A stretch of 64,000 nucleotides of DNA from Entomospira culicis (lineage in GTDB: Bacteria; Spirochaetota; Spirochaetia; WRBN01): NCBI RefSeq assembly GCF_028748145.1, contig NZ_CP118181.1:193433-257432 (forward strand). The letters are read 5' to 3'. The notes under the pieces are model-generated. The model was not told the origin of the DNA. It made no database searches and saw nothing but the letters and a program-made list of their open reading frames with translations. Position 1 is the first letter of the stretch; the number at the start of each line of letters is the position of its first letter. A program made the translations under genes and the position numbers. Positions 49,832 through 57,649 of this stretch are shown here, piece after piece.

Positions 49832-49859
49832 ATTGTGCCGATTATTGCGTAAAAGTCAA
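49832..49859 (-). promoter_or_regulatory. Promoter of the glycosyltransferase pair
   Basis: TTGACT (49854-49859), 16-bp spacer, CACAAT (49832-49837); six bases to the ATG at 49825. It is divergent from the PHP gene. Confidence 0.45.
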
Positions 49860-49869
49860 GGGATATTGC

Positions 49870-49898
49870 TAGTAAAAAATTAGATAAGGATGTATAAT
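49870..49898 (+). promoter_or_regulatory. Promoter of the PHP phosphatase gene
   Basis: Perfect -10 TATAAT (49893-49898); weak -35 TAGTAA (49870-49875) with 17-bp spacing. Six bases to the ATG at 49905. Confidence 0.4.
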
Positions 49899-49904
49899 AA
49901 GGGT

Positions 49905-50663
49905 ATGTTAGAGAATTTTCATACGCATTTACCCTATTGTGGACACGCCAGTGGCACCGCGTTGGAGTATATTAAACAGGCAGAAGCATTGCAATTTCGC
50001 GCATTGGGCTTTAGTGACCACAGTCCGGTGCCTAGCCACATGTATGGTGTGCAAGGCTTTAAGATGAAGGAGAGCGAACTTTCGCTCTATCGTGATGAGG
50101 TGCTTAGCGCCAAAAAAGAGGCAACCATTCCGATCTATTTGGGAATGGAGGTGGATATCATCAGCCAAGAGAAAGCCTACCTTGAGGAGGTGCTTATCCC
50201 GCAACTTAAACCCGATTACCTATTGGGATCGATCCATTATATCCGTTTGGGCGATGGATCGTATGCCGATTTGGGATCGATCGAGAGCGCGAAGCACTTC
50301 GATCTTTATATTGAACAGCTTCGTTGGGCGATTACGCAACCGCACTTTCTCTTTATTGGGCATGCCGATCGGGTGATTATGAATGATTATGTGCAAAAAA
50401 ATGATGCTTCCTTGCGCGATGTCTGGCAGGCGATTGCTAAGTTGGCAAAGGCGCACAATAAACCGATGGAGTTTAATACTTCTGCGCCGTTGCATCGCAG
50501 TGAGGTTTTTTGGCAAGAGATGCTTAGGGAGCAGGTTTCGGTGTTGGTCTCTAGTGATGCGCATGCGCCCAGTCGTCTGGGGTATGGTTTGGTGGAGGGC
50601 TATGCTTGGCTAGAGAAACATGGCGCGCAGATTGTCTATGGGAGCGAGCTTTTATCCAAATAA
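49905..50663 (+). CDS. PHP-family phosphatase, histidinol-phosphatase-like
   Basis: 252 residues. PHP metal motifs: NFHTHLPYCGHA (HxH near residue 4-6), LGFSDHSPVP (about 36), GMEVDI (about 80), GSIHYI and IGHADRVIM, with final SSDAHAPSRLG (His and Asp ligands). The family includes HisJ/HisK histidinol-phosphate phosphatase, but no other his genes are here, so the true substrate may differ. The first ATG (five codons upstream) has no space for an RBS; this ATG is six bases after a TATAAT, so a leaderless mRNA is likely. Confidence 0.75.
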   Translation: MLENFHTHLPYCGHASGTALEYIKQAEALQFRALGFSDHSPVPSHMYGVQGFKMKESELSLYRDEVLSAKKEATIPIYLGMEVDIISQEKAYLEEVLIPQLKPDYLLGSIHYIRLGDGSYADLGSIESAKHFDLYIEQLRWAITQPHFLFIGHADRVIMNDYVQKNDASLRDVWQAIAKLAKAHNKPMEFNTSAPLHRSEVFWQEMLREQVSVLVSSDAHAPSRLGYGLVEGYAWLEKHGAQIVYGSELLSK

Positions 50664-50685
50664 CTTCATAAAAAGGGAGAGTAGC

Positions 50686-51516
50686 ATGAGACAACTAATC
50701 TATGGTATCTTGCTGATGAGTCTGTTGGGTTGTACCTCAAAAGAGACGATTTTTGCCGAGGACGAGGTGGTAGCGTACCTCTCGCCTTACTTTACCTTTA
50801 CTACGCATAGCTGGCAGGCATTTGTAGAGGAATCTGCGTTGCATGAGCCACAACAGCGTCGCATGATTGCCGACGGAGAACGCTTTTTAGCCTTGGCACA
50901 CGTCATGTTTCGTAGCGATGAGTCGTTGCTATGGCTGGTGGATAAGCAACACTTTCTCCCTGCCGATTACGCCCCAAACGATTTAATCAAACTTGATAGT
51001 TTAGTCTGGCCACGGGTCAACCGTGCGGGGCATGAGTTGCGTCGAGAGAGCGTTAATGCACTGGAGGCGATGCATCAACAGGCAGTGCGCGAGGGTACTC
51101 CGCTCTTGGTCTCCAGTACTTATCGCAGTTATTCTCGACAACAGGATGTTTATGCTGGCTGGGTACGTCAACTGGGGCAGGTAGAGGCCGATAGACTCTC
51201 GGCAAAGGCAGGCACGAGTCAGCATCAACTGGGTACGGTCGTCGACTTTGGCTCGATTAACGCGAGCTTTACCGGTACCAAGATGCAACAGTGGCTGGAA
51301 AAACATGCTCACACTTATGGCTTTAGCCTCTCCTATCCTAACGGGTACGAAGCAGAGACGGGCTACGATTATGAGAGTTGGCACTATCGCTATTTAGGGC
51401 GAGAGGCACTGATGATGCAACGCGAATTTTTTGATGATTTGCAATTTCAACTGCTGACCTTCTGGCATTATCGCCATGCAGAATTACAAACGTTTTGGTT
51501 AGGCAAGCAAGAGTAA
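50686..51516 (+). CDS. VanY-type D-alanyl-D-alanine carboxypeptidase lipoprotein
   Basis: 276 residues. Lipobox LLMSLLGC at 9-16 in the signal sequence gives a lipoprotein. The M15 metal motif is TSQHQLGTVVDFG (SxHxxGxxxD) and the second His is in YESWHYRYLG, with the usual STYRSYSRQ earlier. It trims the D-Ala from cell-wall stem peptides. It starts 23 bp after the PHP gene with RBS GGGAGAG; the longer in-frame start inside the PHP gene is rejected. Followed by a bidirectional terminator. Confidence 0.88.
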   Translation: MRQLIYGILLMSLLGCTSKETIFAEDEVVAYLSPYFTFTTHSWQAFVEESALHEPQQRRMIADGERFLALAHVMFRSDESLLWLVDKQHFLPADYAPNDLIKLDSLVWPRVNRAGHELRRESVNALEAMHQQAVREGTPLLVSSTYRSYSRQQDVYAGWVRQLGQVEADRLSAKAGTSQHQLGTVVDFGSINASFTGTKMQQWLEKHAHTYGFSLSYPNGYEAETGYDYESWHYRYLGREALMMQREFFDDLQFQLLTFWHYRHAELQTFWLGKQE

Positions 51517-51532
51517 ATGTTCGATAGGATAG

Positions 51533-51566
51533 AAAAAAAGTGGGAGATATCTCCCACTTCTCTTTT
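51533..51566. terminator. Bidirectional terminator
   Basis: Perfect 22-bp palindrome AAGTGGGAGAT / ATCTCCCACTT preceded by seven A and followed by a T-rich tract, so it serves both the VanY-like gene and the barrel-protein gene on the minus strand. Confidence 0.85.
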
Positions 51567-51585
51567 GCATAAAATATCGAAAAAA

Positions 51586-52503
51586 TTAGGCAAACATAAT
51601 ACCCATACCCAACTTAACATGGTGGATAAAGCGGAATTCGGTGGAGTAGGAGACATCGAAGTAGTAGTTTTTGTAGCTAGCGCGGAAGTGAAGGTCGGCG
51701 AGGGGCTGGATAGCGCGCATCATCACCGTGCCATCGCGCATAACTAGGGGGAAGGGAATACGTGTTGCGGTGATAGGTCCTTGACTCATCGCCGAAGCCC
51801 AGCCAAAGTCAAAAAGCATTTCGGCATTTTCTAAATCTTCAGAAAAGGTGTAATCACTACGTACTTTGGAGGGATAGGCAAAGTAGTTCATGGCGATGAG
51901 AAATCCCAGACCCATACCTGCCTGAATGTTCCATGTCTCCTTGTTGTAGCGATAGTAGACGCGTAACTTGGGATCAAGATACTGACCTTTCATGGTGTTG
52001 ATGGTGCTCATTCCGGGGTAAATCATGGGTATAAACATTTTAGCCATTCCTAGCATGCCAGCACTATCACCCATAGCCCCAATGGTGCCATCAAACACAT
52101 AGCCTGGGATATTGGCGGGGTCGTCGCCTAGGGTAACGCGCGCACTACCACCGTCGTTATGAATACCCATGCCAACTTCTAATCCAACACTATGTGCGGT
52201 TCCCGTAAATTGATAGCCAACTCCTGCGAAAAAAGAGGCACCTAGGGGCAGACCACGCATAGTGCCTACTGCGGAGAGAAATCCCTCTTTCATGGCTAAA
52301 TCGTTAGAGATTTGGCTAGGTAGACCATTTACACCAATGTTCATGCCGATACCAACATGGGCTTGCCAAGGCGATGGTTGACGATTAACGGTTGTGGTCT
52401 CTTCAACGGAATCGCTCTCTTGATTCTCTTCTTGAGCAAAAAGGGGCGAAAAGGTTAGCAACGCGCAGGTGCTAATGAAAAAGAATTTGATATATTTATT
52501 CAT
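51586..52503 (-). CDS. Outer-membrane beta-barrel-like protein
   Basis: 305 residues. Signal peptide MNKYIKFFFISTCALLTFSPLFA, a Glu-rich linker (EENQESDSVEETTT), then alternating strands (FFAGVGYQFTGTAHSVGLEVGMGI, LRVYYRYNKETWNIQAGMGLGFL) ending in VKLGMGIMFA, with Phe near the end as barrels have. Only one family clue: size and pattern of small OMPs of spirochaetes. Starts directly after its neighbour's stop, so two genes are co-transcribed. Confidence 0.65.
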   Translation of the reverse strand: MNKYIKFFFISTCALLTFSPLFAQEENQESDSVEETTTVNRQPSPWQAHVGIGMNIGVNGLPSQISNDLAMKEGFLSAVGTMRGLPLGASFFAGVGYQFTGTAHSVGLEVGMGIHNDGGSARVTLGDDPANIPGYVFDGTIGAMGDSAGMLGMAKMFIPMIYPGMSTINTMKGQYLDPKLRVYYRYNKETWNIQAGMGLGFLIAMNYFAYPSKVRSDYTFSEDLENAEMLFDFGWASAMSQGPITATRIPFPLVMRDGTVMMRAIQPLADLHFRASYKNYYFDVSYSTEFRFIHHVKLGMGIMFA

Positions 52504-53349
52504 TTAACTGTTACTCCTTGCGACGGGGTATAAGGTGAGGCCAATATCAAAACTGACAACATTCACCCGCATATTGGTGGCGTAGTTGATACCGACAAAG
52601 ACAGGACCATAACCAATTCTTGCACCAATAGATGCCAAAAATTCCGACGTTCCTCGTAGAGATAGGATATGTACGCCAGCTTCATGTGAATCGGTAGAGC
52701 CACTGACCAAGAGAGATTCTCCTAAACCAACAGAATGGGTAGCATCAACCGTAGGGTTACCCTGTGCGTCGTAAGCTTGGCGCTTCCACTTTAGGGAGAG
52801 CGGAGTGTAAAAGAGCACGCCCAAGGAGAGTTGACTATAAAAAGCGCTTTCGCCATGCTCCATACGGACACCAAAGGAGAGTTGGTTAATTAGGCTATGG
52901 AGCTGTATATCCTCAACAGAACCAGGCCCACCTAATTGTCCCACGGGAATGGGATTTTCCGGGTGAATCATATCGGGATCGTAGGCAATACGATAGCGTT
53001 CGTGGCTATAGCGTAGCGAGTAGCTTAATATGGGTGAGAGGGTGATGGCATCGCTTTGGTAGAGAGATTTAAGTATGAGATTGCCTTCTAGCCCAAGGTT
53101 AAAGAGGGGTTGCTTTGCCCAAATTTCATTCTCTACATCATTAAGAAAGCGCCCCACGGGGGTAAGCACCGAGTGAAAATCACTGCCAAAACCACCAAGA
53201 CCAATTTGCTTTCCTGCCAAAATATGCGAGTAGAGAAAGTTTAATTCACCACGTATGGCACTACCGGAGGTTTGCTCTTCTTGCGCATAGCCAGCTAGCG
53301 TGCTTGCAAGCGAGAAGAAGAGAGTCATATACAATTTTTTAAACCGCAT
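52504..53349 (-). CDS. Outer-membrane beta-barrel-like protein
   Basis: 281 residues from MRFKKLYMTLFFSLASTLAGYA (signal peptide). Barrel-like strands (FLYSHILAGKQIGLGGFGS, ISYSLRYSHERYRIAYD, FGVRMEHGESAFYSQLSLGVLFYTPLSL, VGINYATNMRVNVVSFDIGLTLYPV). No clear family; likely a small OMP like its neighbour. The start ATG is preceded by AGGAG 11 bases upstream; the longer TTG start is rejected because it overlaps this. The 283-bp divergent region to the next OMP gene is AT-rich and holds a repeat. Confidence 0.65.
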   Translation of the reverse strand: MRFKKLYMTLFFSLASTLAGYAQEEQTSGSAIRGELNFLYSHILAGKQIGLGGFGSDFHSVLTPVGRFLNDVENEIWAKQPLFNLGLEGNLILKSLYQSDAITLSPILSYSLRYSHERYRIAYDPDMIHPENPIPVGQLGGPGSVEDIQLHSLINQLSFGVRMEHGESAFYSQLSLGVLFYTPLSLKWKRQAYDAQGNPTVDATHSVGLGESLLVSGSTDSHEAGVHILSLRGTSEFLASIGARIGYGPVFVGINYATNMRVNVVSFDIGLTLYPVARSNS

Positions 53350-53474
53350 AGTATGTTTACTCCTAAATAAGTTAGTGTGTAGATGCAACGTATTCTAGGT
53401 AACCATAGCTGGGTTTAACTTGAAGATAACATATTTTGTTTCTTTTTGCAAGTACATTTAGAGAGAATTTAAGA

Positions 53475-53539
53475 ATTTTGTATCTATTGATAAGAACATT
53501 TTTGCAAATTTAGTGATTTTGTATCTTTACATAAGAACA
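53475..53539. repeat. 24-bp direct repeat in the divergent OMP region
   Basis: Copies at 53475-53498 and 53516-53539 start ATTTTGTATCT and end ATAAGAACA, matching at 21 of 24 positions. They are 41 bp apart, about four helical turns. Copy 2 overlaps the -35 of the promoter at 53526. A further GTATCTTT at 53570 may be a third half-site. Likely tandem regulator sites. Confidence 0.5.
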
Positions 53540-53554
53540 AATATGTGCTATATT
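53526..53554 (+). promoter_or_regulatory. Promoter candidate of the OMP gene at 53633
   Basis: TTTACA (53526-53531), 17-bp spacer, TATATT (53549-53554). Overlaps repeat copy 2. TAGGAG precedes the ATG at 53633 in the leader. Confidence 0.5.
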
Positions 53555-53632
53555 GAGGGAGTAGATGACGTATCTTTGTAGAATATGAGGCTAACCTAGC
53601 TGGGGCAGATTTTTAGTATATAGGAGAATGAG

Positions 53633-54424
53633 ATGATAAAAAGACAGCTTATGGCTGGATTACTTCTGCTATTGATAACACCCGCCTCGCTTTTTGCGGT
53701 AAATGTGCATGTGGGTATTCGTGGCGAGGGTGCTATCACCCGTGGCTATGGTAATATCGGACTTTATACCTTTAATGGGGTATTCGCTGGAGTAACGCCC
53801 GAAGTCGTTGCAGTACGTAGCACGAACCAGATGGTGCAATTTTCTGGGGCATTGGGCGTATTTACCCAAGTTGATATTACTGATTGGTATAGTTTGGTGC
53901 CAGAGGTCATGTTTGCCTTTAATCGCGGATTAACTTACGCAGGTAATTATATGAAGTCCTCCATCGTAGATGGTCCAGATCATCCCGAGCTTACGGGAGA
54001 GATGCGCTATAGTTGGATGGCCTTTAACTTTAATTTGATCAACCAGTTTACCGTGGTTCGCCCTACGGAGATGGTCTCGGTACACTTGCTAGGAGGTCTC
54101 TCTACTTCTGTGATTCTAGGAAGAGTTAAGGAGCAATTTAATCCTGACTTTGCTGGTGTGGCTGATGCTACACAGGGTAATATTAATATGCCTTACAACG
54201 AAGCAAACACGCGTTTCTTTACCCCCGACAAGCGTTTTGATGTGGGTATCATGGCTGGCTTTGGTGCGCAGGTAGACTTTGGCAATGCTGGGCGCTTGTC
54301 GGTAGATTTCCGTAGTACGTGGTACTTCTTGCCTCAAATTAAGACCTACCTAAGTCCTGATAATGGTGTGCGTATGAGCCTGCCTTTCAGCTTGACCTTG
54401 GGGTATTCCGTAAAGGTGATGTAG
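53633..54424 (+). CDS. Outer-membrane beta-barrel-like protein
   Basis: 263 residues. Signal peptide MIKRQLMAGLLLLLITPASLFA, then strands with G-x-G pattern (VHVGIRGEGAITRGYGNIGLYTF, FDVGIMAGFGAQVDFGNAGRLSVDF) and a final LTLGYSVKVM, a common form in small OmpA-like or opacity-type barrels. Probably a paralogous class to the two divergent genes, though sequence identity is weak by eye. Own RBS AGGAG (seven bases) and terminator. Confidence 0.68.
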   Translation: MIKRQLMAGLLLLLITPASLFAVNVHVGIRGEGAITRGYGNIGLYTFNGVFAGVTPEVVAVRSTNQMVQFSGALGVFTQVDITDWYSLVPEVMFAFNRGLTYAGNYMKSSIVDGPDHPELTGEMRYSWMAFNFNLINQFTVVRPTEMVSVHLLGGLSTSVILGRVKEQFNPDFAGVADATQGNINMPYNEANTRFFTPDKRFDVGIMAGFGAQVDFGNAGRLSVDFRSTWYFLPQIKTYLSPDNGVRMSLPFSLTLGYSVKVM

Positions 54425-54450
54425 TTTTTGTTTTACAGTAAAATCTTGTC

Positions 54451-54477
54451 GAGAGGCGTTCAACGCCTCTCTTTTTT
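54451..54477 (+). terminator. Terminator of the OMP gene at 53633
   Basis: Stem GAGAGGCG / CGCCTCTC with a five-base loop, followed by six T. Confidence 0.9.
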
Positions 54478-54552
54478 GCGTTATAACACGAAAAAGTTTG
54501 TTTTAAATAAAATTTTTTTGCATTTTATAAGCAAAATTGTTAAAAAAAGACT

Positions 54553-54581
54553 CGATATTTTTTTGCTTTTTTGCTATAATA
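54553..54581 (+). promoter_or_regulatory. nifU promoter candidate
   Basis: TCGATA (54553-54558), 17-bp spacer, perfect -10 TATAAT (54576-54581). The leader (about 80 bases) holds an imperfect inverted repeat near 54602-54640 (CGAAT...ATTCG). Confidence 0.5.
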
Positions 54582-54669
54582 TAAGTAGGGAGTTCAATAA
54601 TAACGAATTTCTCTGATTCTTTATTTAAGAAAGATTCGAATTGATATATTACAGCAAAGGAGGCCCAAT

Positions 54670-55635
54670 ATGGCCAAAAGTGATTTAATCGGTGGCGCGT
54701 TGTGGGATGAGTACAGCTCTAAGGTTGCCTCTCGCATGAACGACCCTAAGCATCGTGGTGAGATTAGCCAAGCCGAAGCAACCCTCATGGGCGGTAAGTT
54801 GGTGGTTGCCGACTTCGGTGCCGAGGCGTGTGGTGATGCCGTGCGTCTATTTTGGGTGGTAGATGAGAATGAAAAGATTGTCGCCGCCAAGTTTAAGAGT
54901 TTTGGATGCGGTACCGCAATTGCCGCTAGCGATATGATGGTAGAGCTCTGCATTGGTAAGACGGTAAAAGAGGCTCTCACGATCGATAATTTGATTGTGG
55001 AGAAGCATTTGCGTGACGATGAGAATAAGCCTGCCGTGCCTCCACAAAAGATGCATTGTAGCGTTATGGCGCACGATGCGATTAAAGAGGCGGCAGCCAA
55101 CTTTTATGGTGTCGATCGCAGTGTCTATGAGGATTCGCAAATCGTCTGTGAGTGCGCGCGCGTACGTATCGGCGACATCAAGGACGCGATCCGTATTAAC
55201 AATCTCTCCACTTTAGAAGAGGTTACCCAGTACACCAAGGCGGGTGGATTCTGCAAGAGTTGTCTACGTCCCGGTGGACATGAAGCCAAAGAGATGTACA
55301 TTGAGGACATTCTACGCGATACCCTCGCCGAGATGGCCAAAGAGGGCAAGCAACAGCCCAAAGAGGCTTCGGAGCTTACCTTTGAGCAGATGTCGATTTT
55401 CCAGAAGGGAAAACATTTGCAAGAGTTCTTCACCGAGGTTATCTCACCGATGCTCGCTATGGATGGTGGGGCTGCCGAATTGGGCGACTTCTACGAAGAG
55501 AACAATCGTCTCATCGTACACATCAACTATAAAGGTGCTTGTGTAGGCTGTGCTAGTTCTGCTACTGGTACGCTCATGGCAATCCAAAATCTCCTCAAAC
55601 AAGAGGTTAGCAACCGCATCGACGTGCGTCTTTAA
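54670..55635 (+). CDS. nifU: NifU iron-sulfur scaffold, full-length
   Basis: 321 residues in three parts. IscU-like (about 1-130) with the cluster ligands EACGDAV, FGCGTA and MHCSV; BFD-like [2Fe-2S] domain (about 155-200) with CEC near IVCECARV and CKSC in FCKSCLRP; NifU C-terminal (about 235-321) with CVGC in GACVGCASS. This triple-domain form is typical of nif and of some anaerobes and spirochaetes that use NIF-type assembly. No nifS is adjacent. RBS AAGGAGG is good. Makes and transfers Fe-S clusters, which DinG, RlmN and others in this window require. Confidence 0.93.
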   Translation: MAKSDLIGGALWDEYSSKVASRMNDPKHRGEISQAEATLMGGKLVVADFGAEACGDAVRLFWVVDENEKIVAAKFKSFGCGTAIAASDMMVELCIGKTVKEALTIDNLIVEKHLRDDENKPAVPPQKMHCSVMAHDAIKEAAANFYGVDRSVYEDSQIVCECARVRIGDIKDAIRINNLSTLEEVTQYTKAGGFCKSCLRPGGHEAKEMYIEDILRDTLAEMAKEGKQQPKEASELTFEQMSIFQKGKHLQEFFTEVISPMLAMDGGAAELGDFYEENNRLIVHINYKGACVGCASSATGTLMAIQNLLKQEVSNRIDVRL

Positions 55636-55646
55636 CGAAAAAATCG

Positions 55647-55676
55647 AGGTGGATAGCAATTATCCACCTTTTTTTT
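55647..55676 (+). terminator. nifU terminator
   Basis: Stem AGGTGGATA / TATCCACCT with a five-base loop, followed by a run of T. Confidence 0.9.
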
Positions 55677-55686
55677 ATGAAAAGGC

Positions 55687-55715
55687 TTGATTTTTATAGC
55701 ATAAAAAGCTAATCT
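55687..55715 (+). promoter_or_regulatory. Promoter of fliG1
   Basis: TTGATT (55687-55692), 17-bp spacer, TAATCT (55710-55715); five bases to the ATG at 55721. Confidence 0.45.
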
Positions 55716-55720
55716 AATAG

Positions 55721-56851
55721 ATGTCTATGCGATTGAATAAAAAAGGGTTAGATGCCTATCAAAAAGTGGTCTCCTCAAGCACGCCAAGCAGGCAAGCCTC
55801 TGCTTCGGTGATGCCTAAGCCAGATATAAAGAGTGATATGGAGCGTCCGTTACGCGCTGATGTAAAAAAAGAAGAGTCTCCGGCTTCCCCACCTGTGAGT
55901 CGTGGGGTACGGCGATCGGCAGAGCTTTTAATGATGATGGGAACCGAGGCCGCGAATGAGGCGCTCTCGCACATGAGTGTGGAGGAGATTCGCCAAGTGA
56001 TGGCGGAAGTTTCGCGTATTAAAGCAGAAAAGGCTCATGCGAGGGCTAATCAAGCTGAACAGGTGGACGGCATGGATACGGCGAAGGGTTTCCTTAAAAC
56101 AGCCTTTGGTGAAGATGCTAGTGCGCGTATCTTGCGTACGGCGGTGCCTGATTTGGTGGAGAAGCCCTTTAGCTTCTTGTCCGATATCCCTGAAGAGCAG
56201 GTGGTGGCTTTACTAAAAGATGAGTCGATTGAGATTTTGGCGATTATTCTACCACGTATTAAACCGCTCACGGCAAAGCGCGTGTTGGAGTCGGTTGCGC
56301 CCTTTGAGCAGACGGATCTTATTAAGCGTATTGTCAAGGTTAAGCGCGTGGATACCGAGGTGATTACGCGCATTGAAGAGGTGTTGCAAGAGCGCTTACG
56401 CCTTATGGGCAAGCCAGTGGAGCAAGAAGAGTTTGACGGACAAGAGGCTTTGGTACAAATCTTGCGTTATATGTCTGCGGATAAAGAGCGCGATATTTTG
56501 GATAAACTTGCCGGAGAGGAGCCAACGACGGCACGTGCAATTGAGCAGCAACTCTTTACCATCGATGCATTAACGTGGATGCAACCGAAGGATTTACAAG
56601 CACGTTTACAAGCGCTTCGTAATGATGAGTTAGCGATTCTGATTAAGGCAAAGAGCCAGCCTATTCGCGATCTTATTCTTGCTTCGTTGAGCAAGCGTCG
56701 TATGGATGCCGTTCTTCAGGAGGAGGCATTGATGGGCTTAATTGCTAAGCGTGAGGTTGATCGGGTAACGCGCGAATTTTTAGATCAATTGCGTGATGAG
56801 GAGCGCGAAGGTAAGCTTGTCTTAATACGTCCGGGGGAGTCGTTCCTTTAG
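55721..56851 (+). CDS. fliG1: FliG-like flagellar motor switch protein (FliG1 type)
   Basis: 376 residues. Pro/Ser-rich N-terminal 60 residues replace the normal FliG N-domain, then FliG-like: RSAELLMMMGTEAANEALSHMSVEEIRQVM (about 65-95), the middle domain with ESIEILAIILPRIKPLTAKRVLESV (compare EHPQ...I...L), and C-terminal helices. In the C-domain the charged torque helix is not well seen. Spirochaetes carry two FliGs; this divergent form fits FliG1, which has a special role in one motor. No RBS; start five bases after the -10, an alternative ATG at 55727. Confidence 0.75.
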   Translation: MSMRLNKKGLDAYQKVVSSSTPSRQASASVMPKPDIKSDMERPLRADVKKEESPASPPVSRGVRRSAELLMMMGTEAANEALSHMSVEEIRQVMAEVSRIKAEKAHARANQAEQVDGMDTAKGFLKTAFGEDASARILRTAVPDLVEKPFSFLSDIPEEQVVALLKDESIEILAIILPRIKPLTAKRVLESVAPFEQTDLIKRIVKVKRVDTEVITRIEEVLQERLRLMGKPVEQEEFDGQEALVQILRYMSADKERDILDKLAGEEPTTARAIEQQLFTIDALTWMQPKDLQARLQALRNDELAILIKAKSQPIRDLILASLSKRRMDAVLQEEALMGLIAKREVDRVTREFLDQLRDEEREGKLVLIRPGESFL

Positions 56852-56868
56852 TGATGGGAGAGGCAAAT

Positions 56869-57600
56869 ATGAGGGAGAGTCGACATAATATGCAAGAGCA
56901 AAATCACGATATTGTTCATCACTTAGATCTCATAGAGAGGCAATTTTTCTCTAAACAGCGGGGCTTTATGCGCGATTTTGGTCTATTGGTCTTTCCTTTT
57001 TTTACTTTTTTTGATGCCCTTTTAGATCGGATGGAGTTGGATATGAAGGCTTCTTATCAAAAGCTTTATCCTTGGCAACGTTGGTGGTATCGTCCTAAAA
57101 GCGCGGTGATTGAGCAGTCGATAGAGAATTTTTATCAATCGATTAAGCAACAGTGGATTGGGGTTCAGCGTGATGCTAGCGAGGCTTTTGTGGAACGTTA
57201 TGATCAATTACTGAAGACATTGCGTGAGCTTGAAGCGCACTTGCCAAGCGAGTGCGAGGGGATTTATGAGCAATTACTGATCAATCTCTCTAGTGCGAGT
57301 GCGATTTTTTTTGTGATTAAAAGTGAACGTTGGCACGACGATGCGCTTGATCATATGGGAATGATTTTGGGTGAACACGCCTTTGCTGTGCTTCCTCTGC
57401 GCGAGCATTGGCAGGAACGCCTTATCAGGATTCATGGTGGGCAATATTTGCAAGATATGGAGCTTCTTTTACAGGAAGAGCGCATTCGCTTTCATCAGGC
57501 GTTGCATGGTGCATTGTTAGGCATCTATCAGCCGGTGCACGATGAAATGTATCATAGTTGGCAGGAATTTAGTAAGAAAATAAGAGCTACTTCGTGTTGA
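56869..57600 (+). CDS. Protein of unknown function coupled to fliG1
   Basis: 243 residues from the ATG with GGAGAGG five bases upstream; ATG 56854 is also possible and overlaps the fliG1 end. Mostly helical, with many His, Gln and aromatic residues, one hydrophobic segment (FGLLVFPFFTFFDALL, about 40-55), and no signature that I recognise. In the middle LSSASAIFFVIKSERWHDDALDHMG. The tight coupling with fliG1 suggests a motility or membrane role; unproven. Confidence 0.55.
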   Translation: MRESRHNMQEQNHDIVHHLDLIERQFFSKQRGFMRDFGLLVFPFFTFFDALLDRMELDMKASYQKLYPWQRWWYRPKSAVIEQSIENFYQSIKQQWIGVQRDASEAFVERYDQLLKTLRELEAHLPSECEGIYEQLLINLSSASAIFFVIKSERWHDDALDHMGMILGEHAFAVLPLREHWQERLIRIHGGQYLQDMELLLQEERIRFHQALHGALLGIYQPVHDEMYHSWQEFSKKIRATSC

Positions 57601-57649
57601 GTAGCTATATAGATAAAGTTATAGAATACAAGGAGTTTAGAAGACGATT

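Noticed and set aside
48893-49852. A 319-codon open frame on the plus strand, antisense to the GT4 glycosyltransferase
   Set aside because: The minus-strand frame has GT4 motifs, an operon partner and a promoter. The antisense protein has no recognisable domain and no RBS; long antisense frames are common opposite such codon usage.
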